Shown here piece after piece: positions 39,990-62,986 of a stretch of DNA of 64,000 nt (positions within the stretch are counted from its first letter, which is position 1; each line of letters begins with the position of its first letter). Made by a program: the position numbers and the translations under genes. The stretch comes from Lepisosteus oculatus. Its lineage: Eukaryota > Chordata > Actinopteri > Semionotiformes > Lepisosteidae. The notes beneath the pieces are model-generated. The model had not been told where the DNA came from and did no database searches. It saw only the letters and a list, made by a program, of their open reading frames with translations. The DNA lies in contig NC_090696.1 of the NCBI RefSeq assembly GCF_040954835.1, positions 61,844,222 to 61,908,221 on the forward strand, read 5' to 3'.

Positions 39990-40140
39990 AGCAGATCATG
40001 CAGAGAACTGGGAAATTACTTTACTAATTGAGCAAACCCAAAGCAGAATACTGCCAGAATGCTGGGGATAACACCTCAGTATTTAGTAACAGTGCCATAG
40101 GGATTTTTAACAATGACTTTGTTTTACATCTCATCTGAAG
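39990..40140 (-). mobile_element. Diverged 5S-SINE body fragment
   Basis: Contains ataacacctcagtatttagt, agggatttttaacaatgac and ttttacatctcatctgaag, which match the reverse strand of the SINE body (compare 52370-52460). Confidence 0.6.
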
Positions 40141-40159
40141 TATGGTACCTGCAGTTGAG

Positions 40160-40418
40160 AGGTGCAGTGGCTCTGTGGCTAAGGATCTGTGCCTGTGGCT
40201 TGAAGGTTGCTAGTTTGTATCCTTTGGCCAGAAGAGGGATCCTACTCCGTTGGGCCCCTGAGCAAGGCCCTTAACCCTAACTGCTCCAGGGGCACTATAT
40301 AAATGTCTGCCCCTGCACTCTGACCCCAAGCTTCTCTCCCTGTCTGTGTGTCTCATGGAGAGTAAGTTGGGGTATGTGAAAAGACAAATGCAAGAAAATG
40401 TATATGGCCAGTAAAGTG
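40160..40418 (+). mobile_element. tRNA-type SINE ('gtggctaaggatctg' family), copy 2
   Basis: Shares gtggctaaggatctgtgcct, gggcccctgagcaaggccct and tgtgtctcatggagag with the copies at 5321 and 61416; ends aagacaaatgcaagaaaatg. Confidence 0.85.
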
Positions 40419-41799
40419 ATCTGTTCACAGTGTTCCCAGTTCCAATGTAGTAAACAGTGTGAAGTGTGGTCCAGAAGGTGGTCAAGAGTGCCACCTACAG
40501 GTACCCCACCCTAATTACAGCAGGAATCTGATTTTCCTTGGAGGTCTCCCAACCCCTCACTCACCAGGCCCAGCTTTCCTTAGCTTCTGAGATCTAACAT
40601 GATCAGACTACATGACTAAAGAGTAAGTGAATGTATCTAGTTGATTATCTCTGAATTGATTCCAGAGCACCAATCTATTGGTTCTGATCAGGGGAGAGAC
40701 ATACTGTAGGCTACAGGTGTACTGGATCTATGAAACAATGCCTTTTTTGCACTGGTGATGATGGGGGGGATCATGAATGAAGGAGGGCTTCAGGACTTCA
40801 AATTATGAAATTTTGCCAAGAGTATCACTGCAAGTGTTGGAATTTATTTAAGTGTCTCGTCTTTATCGTATTTGTAATAATGATGTCCTGAAAAATGCTG
40901 CCTTGGGCTTCTAAGCCTTGCCTGTCTTTGTTTCCAGGCCTTAGAGTACAGCTAATTGATTTGCTATATATTCATTATGCCAAAAATGATTTTTTGTTAC
41001 ATTGTCAAGATAGAAGGCTGTATACTTCTTTATGTGATGATTGGGGAAAAGGTCCTTATTGCTGTCTTCTCTATGTTAATGCTATAATGATTTGTGATGC
41101 CCTCTGTGATATCTTACACCATTCTTCCATTAGTTTTAATGGCACTGGTGACCACTGTTGCCCTCATCATTGTGATCATTGTGATTTTAATTCTCTGAGG
41201 TGCTGATATTGCCCAGGAAAAGGAAATTAATAAATATCACAATACAAACAACTTTGTCCCAAATATAAGTCAAATCTCTTTAAGGCAAAGTCATGCTCTA
41301 ACTGTTACAGAATACATATTGTACTGTATATTGTGACAAATACAGAATGTTCTGTAAAATGTATGATGGAAAGTTAGTATAATGAGAAAAAGCTTAATAT
41401 ACTTCAGTTAAAATGTGAAATATGAATAGGAAATGTTGCTCCAGAGAAATGCTTTCTACATTTATAGCTGTGTTATAAATGTTATAGCTACAAAACACAG
41501 GAACTGTGCCCTTCAAACACACAAAACTGCACACTGTTTGGAAAATGTCCTAAAATCTTTTACTTTTTCATCTGCATTATAAGCCTAAATTTACAAACTG
41601 ACATTGAGCTTTAAATGCAAATTTGTTTTTCTCTTTTCATGCTAGATGATTGCTTCAATTACTTAACATAATTTACAAATCTTTAATTGGAAATAACTCT
41701 GTACTGTCTTCCAAATGTATTGCAATTCTCTGCCATTCTACAAAAATACAGCATTTTTATTGAACAATCTCCCAAGAGCAATTTGATAGTGATCTAGGC

Positions 41800-42103
41800 C
41801 AGAGGTTCTCAAAGTGTGTTCTGTGCACCAATGGTGGTCTGCGGGCTGCCCTTGTCATCTTTCTTAAAGCAAGTCTAAGCAGTTCCATTCTTCACATTAA
41901 CTTTTCAACTAATAAAAACATTTGCAAAATATGCAATTTTGTCTATAAAAACATCAGTACTTTCATAAAATTGAATTCAATATTAATTTAAGTGCATTAA
42001 TAGGTGATGATTTTTACAGGGTAAGAAGTGGACGTAGGCATAGGTGGTCCACCACGTCTGTGATGTAAGTGGTCCGCAGACCATAGAATTTAGAGAACCA
42101 GTG
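41800..42103. mobile_element. Non-autonomous hAT-like element with 8-bp target duplication
   Basis: 304 bp starting cagaggttctcaaag and ending gagaaccagtg, imperfect inverted ends of the CAGNGGTTCTC type common in hAT transposons. It is flanked by identical 8-bp atctaggc (41792-41799 and 42104-42111). Interior holds ggtctgcggg and, inverted, tggtccgcagacc. No transposase. Confidence 0.82.
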
Positions 42104-42739
42104 ATCTAGGCAATCTGCAGAGTGAGTTTAAGCTATCCACCTTTGTATCTGAATGATGGCACTAATTCACACTGCCACATCCTGTTAGTGTTATGTTACA
42201 TTCTATTGATTTTTCCTTTTCTGCGCTTTGTGTTCAGTGTAACAATAGTGTGAAACTCTTCTCCAGAATGGCTTTGTAAATGAGAATTTGTTCTTAACTG
42301 AATTCACTGCTTAAGTGAAGGATTATTATACTCTTATTATGATGTTGTCTTAACTGCTGCAGTGTATTCACTTTTTTAAGGAGGAACCACATTCCATTAA
42401 GGTTTTACAGATGTAGTTTAGCTGGAAGAAATCTATCACAAGTCACACATCACAAGTTTGAGGACCACTTTTCACTTTGGAGTTTTAAGAGGGATTTATT
42501 TCCAATGTGTACATTAAAATTGGAAATCAACCCCTGACCAATTAACACATCTCTACGCTGGTAGATTTATAAAAATATGGTAATATTTGTATTCCGAATT
42601 TCTAATGTAGCCATTTTTTGAGGGAGTCACAATATTAGCAGAATGTTTTTCCATCATCTATCCTTTTTCAGAGAAAGAAAAACAGCAAACCTCTGGTTTA
42701 TCTATCCTTTTATTCACATCTCCACTAGATAGTTCAAGT

Positions 42740-42851
42740 AGGTAGCTGCGTCAGCATGCATAGGCTGCAAAGGAACAAGTAAAGGTTTATTCCATGCTGA
42801 AAAGAGAAGAAAAGAAACACAACGTTTCAGCCAAAATGTTGTGTTTCTTTT
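42740..42851. repeat. Interspersed repeat, 'gtagctgcgtcagcatgc' family, rearranged copy
   Basis: The head ggtagctgcgtcagcatgca is in forward orientation, but the following part (aggtttattccatgctga...acacaacgtttcag) is the reverse complement of the copy near 1490-1535. The forward aaatgttgtgtttct then follows. 42810-42827 and 42833-42851 form a hairpin. Confidence 0.65.
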
Positions 42852-43466
42852 TCTCTCTATTGGACCACAGAATGATTTCCTTTGCATCTCCACCAGATGT
42901 CAGGGTAACTCCAAGAAAAAAGACAAAAACATGGAGATGTAGAAAAAGCACAAATCTAGCATGAATAAAGTCTGATTGAGTGCTTAAGTGGACAAAACAC
43001 TTTTTAGAGCCATGCTATATACAGTCAATATTTGTTTTTTAATATTCTTTATCATCAATTTCTTCATTCTCTTAAATATCATTGTCTATGGCTTGAGAGC
43101 AGTGTACATTTATTTTGAGGGGCCTCAGCTCTAGTTCGAAGCAATACCTGAAGCCCAGTGACATCTGATTCCTCTGCTAGCATCACCTTTATTTGAGGTT
43201 GTACGTTTCACCACTTGTGTTCAAGTCTGGGATTATCCTATCTTGGGAAGAAGATGGAAGTTCGCCTCACTTTATTCAAGTCAGCAGTGCACAGTCAGCT
43301 ATTGAGAGTCTGTTCATTAGCATGTGTACTCCTAATATTTGTTATTTATTATTTTTTCACCAGTATATTCCTTAGTACAAAATAATCATACTTATTAGTC
43401 ATTTTAAGTGAACTCTCAATAGTTGAATTATTATGAATGGACAAGAAAAATAAGGTTTGAAAAGTC

Positions 43467-43472
43467 TTTATT
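43467..43472 (-). promoter_or_regulatory. Second ADH gene: candidate polyadenylation signal
   Basis: AATAAA on the minus strand about 135 nt past the TAA stop. Confidence 0.55.
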
Positions 43473-43605
43473 TATGTTGTATATCTTTTCCCAGGCACTT
43501 AATCACCACGACTAACAATGAAATTAATACCGAAATACACAAAAGTATGAGGATGATTCCAAGGAGCTTGAGCAGAGGGCCAGGGAAGTCCCTTCGAGCT
43601 TCATC

Positions 43606-55268
<11,663 letters not shown>

Positions 55269-55630
55269 GGTTTGGGGTTTTTTGCAAATGCCTTAAAAGT
55301 ACCTAAAACTCCTAGAGTCTTTGAACAATGATTTGGGTTTGACGTATATTGGACTTTTGATTTTATCTGTAAATGTTTTACACTGTTTAAACATGTTTTG
55401 TAGCTTGAGGCAGATTTTCTGTCGTTGGGAGGGATACAAACCTCTAATTACAATCTGCACTATTTCATAAGTACTCAGGTGAAAAAAGTAAAGGATTCAT
55501 CTGCCAATAGAGGAAATGAATCATTCGCGTTTACTCAAGATTAATATGCACAGCAATCTACACTTGAATTCCCCTTCAGTCATTTTACCTCCTACTCACG
55601 TTATACATAATTGTGACTTTATTATTTTGT

Positions 55631-56207
55631 AGCCATATCACCCTGCAACTCACAACTGGCAACCCACTGAAGCTAAGCAGGTGTGAGCCTGGTCAGTACC
55701 TGGATGGGAGACCTCCTGGGAAAGACTAAGGTTGCTGCTGGAAGAGGTGTTAGTGGGGCCAGCAGGGGGCGCTCACCCTGTGGTCCATGTGGGTCCTAAT
55801 GCCCCAGTATAGTGATAGGGACACTATACTGTAAACAGGCGCCGTCCTTCGGATGAGACGTAAAACCGAGGTCCTGACTCTCTGTGGTCATTAAAAATCC
55901 CAGGGCGGTTCTCGAAAAGAGTAGGGGTGTACCCCGGTGTCCTGGCCAAATTTCCAATTGGCCCTTACTAATCATGGCCTCCTAATAATCCCCCTCTATG
56001 AATTGGCTACATTACTCTGCTCTCCTCCCCACTGATAGCTGATGTGTGGTGAGCGTTCTGGCGCACTATGGCTGCCGTCGCATCATCCAGGTGGATGCTG
56101 CACATTGGTGGTGGTGGAGGGAAGTCCCCATTACCTGTAAAGCGCTTTGAGTGGAGTGTCCAGAAAAGCGCTATATAAGTGTAAGCAATTATTATTATTA
56201 TTATTAT
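55631..56207 (+). mobile_element. 5S rRNA-derived SINE, complete copy
   Basis: The first 100 bp mimic 5S rRNA: agccatatcaccctgcaac, ctgaagctaagcaggtgtga (box A), gtacctggatgggagacctc and ctggg (intermediate element and box C), the internal Pol III promoter. The body follows (gccgtccttcggatgagacg, attggtggtggtggagggaa), then gcgctttgagtggagtgtcc and an (ATT)n tail. About 360 bp upstream of the second ADH start, in opposite orientation. Confidence 0.92.
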
Positions 56208-57718
56208 AAAGTCCTATTCATTTATTTAAATAGCATTCTCTGCCTCCTCCTGATAACCACACAGGCCCTTATTTGAGACCTGCCATTCATTGGCACGCTA
56301 TTCAATAAGTTTGATAAGATACAGCACGTGTACTGTACAAAGGAGGGGATCTATTACAAGAGAGCCATCCAACCTGTGCAATTTGAAAACAGACGTCCAA
56401 GAATTAGTTACATTTTGAAGTTTGATAAACTACCTTGGACTTTCAAGGGGGGAGGGGGGGTATTCTGTGTCTCAGTTAATCTCAGAATGAAATAATCTGT
56501 AATATAAGGAACACTAAAATAATTTTGATAAGTGAAGAGAAGAAAGTGCTTAATCAATAGTTTTTAACTAATCATTAAGAAGTATAAATTAATCTTGTCA
56601 TTTTGTTTAAAATTGGTCATTTTACATTCAATTACAGCTCAGTCAATACTTCTAATGTAATGGTGGAGTGAAGCATTTTGATGAAGATCTTGTGGTGGAA
56701 ATAATTTATGTTTATCTTAAAATAATTATTGAAGAGTTAATTGTGTGAAGTTGTCCTTTTCTTTTTAGACTCTCTGTTAAATTCGCACTTATAATACACT
56801 GGTTGAGCTCAGAGACTGAACATTAGCGCTGTAAGAAAAAAATCACGATCATAATCTAAACTGATTATGGGGCAAATGTGCCAGCACAGTTTAATGACTT
56901 TTGCTGGGGTGTTTTAACAGAGATATTTGAATTTAGGAGCTACATTTGTAGCCTTAACAATTTGGGAAATAAAAGTAGGCCTTTAAAGATTTTTCTGGAT
57001 GACACAAATCTAAATGTAATATAGGAATACAACCTGTAGCATTTAGCATATTTAGTGTGTTTTTAAATTGAGTATTGGTGCTGATTAATTTGTTATACTT
57101 AATTTGTGCCTTTTATGTATGTTCAACTGTCAATTTTTAAAAATGAATTATCACATTTCTTGTCTGCTTTGTCATATTTTGTATTTCTTTATTTGACTAT
57201 CATTTATTGAGTCTTTGCCTATTTATTTTGGTTTGGCGGATCACACATATCATAAGTGCACGCTATTGTATTGCACATATTATTTATTTAATTTTCTTCA
57301 CTGTATTATATGAAAGCACTCCCTGTGCTATCTCCTTTAGCTACTGCCAACCAAAGGAGCATGATGTGTAAAATTGCATCTTCCTCCTATGTCTCTGTTT
57401 ACACCAGGAAACCCAGTAATCAAAGAATGGATTTACACAGCTCTGGGAAATTATTATTTGACTTCTTATTCACTTAATTAGTCTGATTAAGTCATTAAAG
57501 TCTAAGATGGAATGTAAACCAGAAATAAACATGATATGTGAGCATTATGGTTTCCCAGCAAAGTTGTTATTTTGCTTGACTTTTGCTTTTTTTCATCCTA
57601 GCTTCTTTGCAGATGAGTGATGGAAAGCTCCACATAAAAGGTAGTTTAATTTTCCTTTAATTATTCTTTTGGGCAATCCCCCAATTTCCTTTATTTTTAT
57701 GAGATATAAGTTCAATTA

Positions 57719-58033
57719 TGCATGGTAGTACAGTGGTTAACATTGCTACCCCACAACTCTGGGGCCTTGGGTTCAACTCTGGACCTGGAGTACTATCTGT
57801 GTGGAGTTTGTGTGTTCTCCTCCTGTTCATGTGGTTTACTGCAGATGCTCTGGTATCCTCCCACAGTCCATTGCCGTACTGGTAGGTGAATTGGATCCTG
57901 GGAAAACTGGTCCTGGTGTGAGTGTGTGCATATTTGTGTCTGTGTGACCTGTGCTTTGTGCCTGTTGCTTGCTGTGATTAGCTCTGGTTCCTCTGCAACC
58001 ATGAATTGGAAGAAGGTGTTAGAAAAAAGATGG
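57719..58033 (+). mobile_element. tRNA-type SINE
   Basis: Head tacagtggttaacattgcta, gggttcaactctggacctgg (B-box-like), body gtgtggagtttgtgtgttct, tail tgaattggaagaaggtgtta. Confidence 0.85.
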
Positions 58034-59811
58034 TTAAGTTAAATTATATAGTAGAGATTTTACTGGAGCAATTCGATTGCAGTGCATTGCTCAAGAGTTA
58101 ACAGCAGCATCGAACATGAACCTACAACTTTCTGTGTTCCAGAATTCCTAAGCAATATTACTGTGAACGTCAGGTCTTAAACCCCATTACTGGTTATCTT
58201 CTTTTGCTTTCAGTTACACCATTGGTCTAATTACTAGCCTGCAGAATTTTTACTTTTAACAATGATATGAGGTGTTTCTATGAGCATGCCTTCTGTTATG
58301 GTGAACCTTTATAGAAGATAATATATTAAGTAATCAACTTTTTAAAAATCCAACATGTATAAATTGACAACTCAGGCTATAACGAAAAACCAGACATGCA
58401 GCATCTTATAGTCTTTCTCTTTGTATCCTTGTGTGGCTGGTTTCTATTTTGCCTTGTCCTTGTGTTTTTATTTTTCCAGAAAGACTTGCCGAGTTTAGCA
58501 TGTTTTAAATAAATCTTATAAATGGAGCTCAAATAATACCTAGAACTTAACTTCAGTCTCACGTGTGTAGTTAAATTATGACTCCAACAAGCTGTACAAC
58601 CTTTTATGGAACAAATAAAGTTTACTTCAACGCTGAAAAGTAGTGCAGAATTAACCTTAGCAGCCCAAGCACATTGACACAGGTCTTCATTCTAACCTGC
58701 TATGGGCTGTATATATACATTTCTTTGGAAAGCCATTTTATGAACATATAATATATAAAAAATATTAGTTAACCATAATATAGCACAATATTTGGAAATT
58801 CTCTTCATTTATGTCCTTTAAAAACGAATTAGAAATAACAAAAGCAGTATACTTCTTTTAGGCTGAGTGACAAACGATAATATTTAACCTTTTTGTATTA
58901 TTTAATTGCTTTTGTATTGATTAGCAGACCTACACGTTTTCATGAGTAGCCTTTGTGCTGTCTTTATGACAATATTTTCTTAGTTCTGCAACACTGAAGG
59001 ATTACTATCCAATTCAGATTTACTAAATTTCATGGCTTAATGTAGATGGACGTATTTTTATTTACATGATTACCTGTTATGGGCAATTATGTGAATAAAT
59101 GTAATAAGAAATTTATCAGCGTAATTATTCCCAACTCTCTTTTTTAGACCAGCGAGGCGCACTTGTTATTAGTGTTAAAATGTTAAAGATGTATCTTTTT
59201 GTTATACACATGAAGAAGGATGTCCTAGTCATGTCACGGAAGTTACGTATCTTTTGCAATTTCGTAGGAAGAAGACGTAAGGTTCTTCCTTTAAGGGTCC
59301 GAGTGGGAACGTTTCCGTTTATTCACTTAGTATCCAGTTAAATAAATTTAAAAGATCCCAGAAACTATCATGAATCAGATTAGAGACTAGGGATACCAGA
59401 CATATTTAAGAAAATCCTTAACCTTTTCGTAAAATTAGGATAAAATATTTTGTAAAAACAGTGGACTTTATAGTAAAAGTAATTCTGTCATTTAAAAAAT
59501 GGAAGTTCTCAATTTTGTTTTAAAAACGTTACGAAATGAGACACCTTAACCTGCGTTATACGTACTGTAGCTTTATGTACAGTATGCAAAATAAAAAAAA
59601 ATACTTTAACCGTCCCTCAGAGTAAATGCATCCACTATTTGCAACTGTGTGACCAGAGTAGGAACATTTAGTAAAACCGTGCGCCTGCAAGCAGCATTAT
59701 ATAATAAAAACTAATTATTGTTCGTTTAAGATTTGTAAAACAAAACGCATGCTATACCGGTAAAAGTATTAACGTTGCTTAGCATACCCTCACCGCCATT
59801 GATTGGCTAAA

Positions 59812-59816
59812 ATGAT
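59812..59816 (+). promoter_or_regulatory. Inverted CCAAT motif upstream of dnajb14
   Basis: ATTGG within accgccattgattggctaa, about 240 bp upstream of the ATG. The adjacent gccat resembles a YY1 core. Motif match only. Confidence 0.3.
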
Positions 59817-60051
59817 CCGTCACAAATGTCCCTTTTTATTTCAAATTAAGTCATAATTTAATTAATTTATTTTATTTATAGCCTTAAGAACTACCCCTCC
59901 AGTAAATAAATAGTTCTTATATCTTGTTTAAACAACACATTTCTGCGCTTTTGTTTTCCACCAACAGCCGGCGAGTGACACTCAAGTGCGGCTGTCAGTG
60001 TCGGCGTGATCAGCTGAGCTCTCTAGCTCGGGAGGAGGAAGAGGAAGAAAG

Positions 60052-60184
60052 ATGGAGTCGAATAAAGACGAAGCTGAAAAATGTATCCAGTTAGCTAGGA
60101 AAGCTTTCGAAGCAGGGGACAAGGAAAGGGCATTAAAATTTCTGAACAAAGCAGAGAAGCTGTACCCGACCGAAAAAGCAAAAG
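60052..60184 (+). CDS. dnajb14: dnajb14 exon 1 (partial gene), ER-membrane J-protein
   Basis: DNAJB14/DNAJB12 are tail-type ER membrane J-proteins that present HSC70 to misfolded membrane proteins. The exon encodes 44 residues starting MESNKDEAEKCIQLARKAFE and continuing to NKAEKLYPTEKAK, the N-terminal helical repeat found in both paralogues; donor gtaagg, phase 1. The J-domain and membrane segment lie in exons off the right edge. The start has A at -3 and G at +4 and follows a purine-rich 5' leader (gggaggaggaagaggaagaa). MESN at the start is also DNAJB12-like. I choose DNAJB14 because that gene neighbours the ADH cluster in other vertebrates. Confidence 0.85.
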
Positions 60185-61415
60185 GTAAGGTTGCCAAGAG
60201 ACGAATTTATGCGACTGAATTCCTGTGATTATTAATACAGTTTCAGATAAATGCCAATGGTTTGGTAGAACAGGATAGCGCTGACATAGCGAGGAAAATA
60301 CATTAATGTTTACTGGTTATAATGGCAGTGGGTACTGAAGGTGACATGATGTGCTTTGACATTTCTCGCAGCAAAAAAAAAAAGATGAAGGGAAGACCTT
60401 AATGTTCACTTAATCGAAGCAGCTGCAGCAAAGAAGTGGGCTGTGGTATCCTGGAAGGATAATGATATTAAATTTGATATGAAACCCTTAAATGTATTTT
60501 TGGGTGTCATCCCATTTTAACGGCGGGAGCTCTGAATGTTTCTGCTAAAAATATGTATATTTTTTTCAATTGCTCATCTTAAGACCAGGCCTGTGTTGTT
60601 AGTACTGTATGTCTGTGAATCCTCTGTTGCGGTTTGTTGCACACAGCAGTGTATATTACTGTATATTCCTACGGATTGTGCATGTACAGTATGTGCTCAT
60701 GTGTTGCATGTTTATTGTTTGCTTTTCTACTAAATCCTTTCGAATAGAAGTCTCAAGAGCCAGATTGTAATGAAGGTGTCGTTTAGTGTATTAAATTTCG
60801 CATCCGGTCCTTATTAATTAACTGCAGGTGCCATCTTTTTTTTTTTACTGGGGGCTGGGGTGGGCATCCCTTCGTGTTGATCTTTCTGCCTGTATTATTT
60901 AAGATGGCTAATAACTCTTAGTTCTCATAAGGTGTCAAACTGGTCCAATCAAGAGCATAAGGTTTTGATCTAGTTTGTTTAAAGCAGAGTTGGAATGAAA
61001 ATGTTTAGGCACAATTGCCCTCCAAGACCAGGCTCTAAAGTAATCGGATTGTTTTTATTTAGCAAACATCGGCATTTATATCTAAGTGAGTGTTGTATCT
61101 TTCTGTATAGTCACCTTGAATGGCCATGCACGTATCCCTCCATTGTAACCATTACATCATTTTGGAAACTCCTCTTTTGTAGTCATCTTCAATGCCTTCA
61201 TCACATTATTGTTGAGTTTGTTCGGTCGCAGCAAAAACTCACCCTTTGAAAGTAAATTTGATTTTTTGCCAACGGTCAAAAATCATTCAGAACGATGTCT
61301 GTTTCACAGGAATTGTCAAGGTGAGGAAGTCAATCAAAGTCCTTTTTCAGTTTCTCTAATTAGATCTTTAGACTACTGCATTGTACAATTTTATCGTAAC
61401 ATTCCTTGATTTAAT

Positions 61416-61687
61416 TGTGGCTAAGGATCTGTGCCTGTGACTGGAAGGTTGCCGGTTCAAATCCCCCAGCCGGCAGAGGAATCCTACTCCGTTGGGCCCC
61501 TGAGCAAGGCCCTTAACCCCAACTGCTCCAGGGGTGCCGTACAATGGCTGACCCTGCGCTCTGACCCCAAGCTTCTCTCCCTGTCTGTGTGTCTGTGTCT
61601 CATGGAGAAAAGCTGGGGTATGCGAAAAGACGAATTCCTAATGCAAGAAATTGTATAGGGCTAATAAAGAAACATTATCATTATTTA
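61416..61687 (+). mobile_element. tRNA-type SINE ('gtggctaaggatctg' family), copy 3
   Basis: Best preserved of the family: aaggttgccggttcaaatcc (B box), gggcccctgagcaaggccct, tgctccaggggtgccgtaca, tail gggctaataaagaaacatta. Its first few bases are missing. Confidence 0.9.
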
Positions 61688-61913
61688 AATTCTGTATTCC
61701 TTTTATTTTGTTTGCTTTTTGAATTGCTTCTCCACTATTTCCAGAAGATGTAAACGTTTAAGTCTCTTTCATAAGTAGCTCATTCTAACTGAGCATTTTA
61801 CTTTTTGTATTAATATGGCAGTTGTTTTTGATACCTGCATGCAAACCCCTGTACTTCTCTACATTAAATATTGTCTGCCAGCATTGTTTGCCCTTGTCTT
61901 TGACTAAATCTTC

Positions 61914-62240
61914 CATCCATCTATTTTCTGACAGTTTTTTCCAGTTCAGGGTTGCAGGGGAGCTGGAGCCTATCGCCAGTCCATCACAAGGCAGGCACAC
62001 CGTCATACGTAGACAAAGACACAGACACAGACACATTTACACCAATGCCAGTTTTCTGAATAGTTAATGAACCTACCTGTATGTTTTTGGTTTGTGGGAG
62101 GAAACCAGAGCACCTGGTGGAAAGCCATGTGAACATGGAGAGAACATGCAAACTCCACACAAACAGCACCCCAGGTCTGAGATTAAACCCAGAGCTCCAG
62201 CGCTGTGAGGTAGCAATGCACACCACTGTGCCTCTATGCT
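61914..62240 (-). mobile_element. tRNA-type SINE, near full length
   Basis: Reverse copy: catccatctattttctgac tail, ggggagctggagcctatcgc, tgtttttggtttgtgggagg, head gctgtgaggtagcaatgcac. Confidence 0.88.
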
Positions 62241-62973
62241 ACTTTGTCTAAATCTTTTTTTAAATTAATTTGTTGCTTCTATAATATTTGCTAACCGGCT
62301 TGTTTTGTATTCATCTCCATACTTGACTAGTGCAGAATCCCGTGGTGCTCCACTGTTTACGCTGTTCCAGTTTGTTTCAATTTAGGCTAGAGCCATATCA
62401 CAATATTTTCCCCCGATATATTAATATTGTCAAGAAAAATGTCCCAACTCCATACGTTATCATATTACCAGCACATTATGGATATCACTTAAAGAGGTCA
62501 TATTTGACAGTAAAGCACTGTCTGCTAATGAGATTGATCTGCTTTTACTTTAGTTTAGAACTGTGTGGTATTTTAAGTATTGCTGGTTGTTTATTCTAAG
62601 CAATTTCCTTGTATCACCTCACATATCTAAAAAGTAAAATATAGTATGAATGTTAATACATATCAGTATGTAGTATAAATACTGCTAAGTATTTAGCCTA
62701 CTTAAAATTCATGGAGAAGGTCTATACAGCATTTCACAATATCAGTGTATGTTCATTCTAGTGCATTAAGTAAACTCCTTAGTCTCTTGGAAGTAGAAGG
62801 CTTATTTGTGTATGTCATTGGCAGATATTGGCCTCCTATTTCAGTGTGAGGGTACAGTTTATTTTAATACCTATGCAAGTATGTTAGGAATATTTTGAAA
62901 CTCTGTAGATTTAGTCTTTCTATTGTATTTATGTAGTGGGTCAACATGTTTGCAATTTGCCATAGAGTTTGTT

Positions 62974-62986
62974 GGGGGGGGGGGGG
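62974..62986 (+). repeat. Homopolymer run of 13 G
   Basis: Thirteen consecutive G within dnajb14 intron 1. Confidence 0.95.

Larger units (their letters stand above)
38871..43466. other. Intergenic region between adh5 and the second ADH gene
   Basis: About 4.6 kb. Contains an old repeat (39545-39960), SINE pieces (39990-40418), a hAT-like element (41800-42103) and a rearranged repeat (42740-42851). No gene supported. Confidence 0.7.
55269..60051. other. Intergenic region between the second ADH gene and dnajb14 (divergent)
   Basis: 4.8 kb. SINEs at 55631-56207 and 57719-58033, and a fragment near 58075-58200 (gcattgctcaagagttaaca) resembling another fish repeat. The rest is A/T-rich with no gene. 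Confidence 0.7.

Noticed and set aside
40895-41206. 103-codon open frame in the ADH intergenic region
   Set aside because: No recognised domain, Cys/His content looks like chance, no promoter or splice support; nothing similar elsewhere in the window.
55632-55730. 5S rRNA gene
   Set aside because: Only the head of a SINE resembles 5S; the middle is diverged and it continues into the SINE body.
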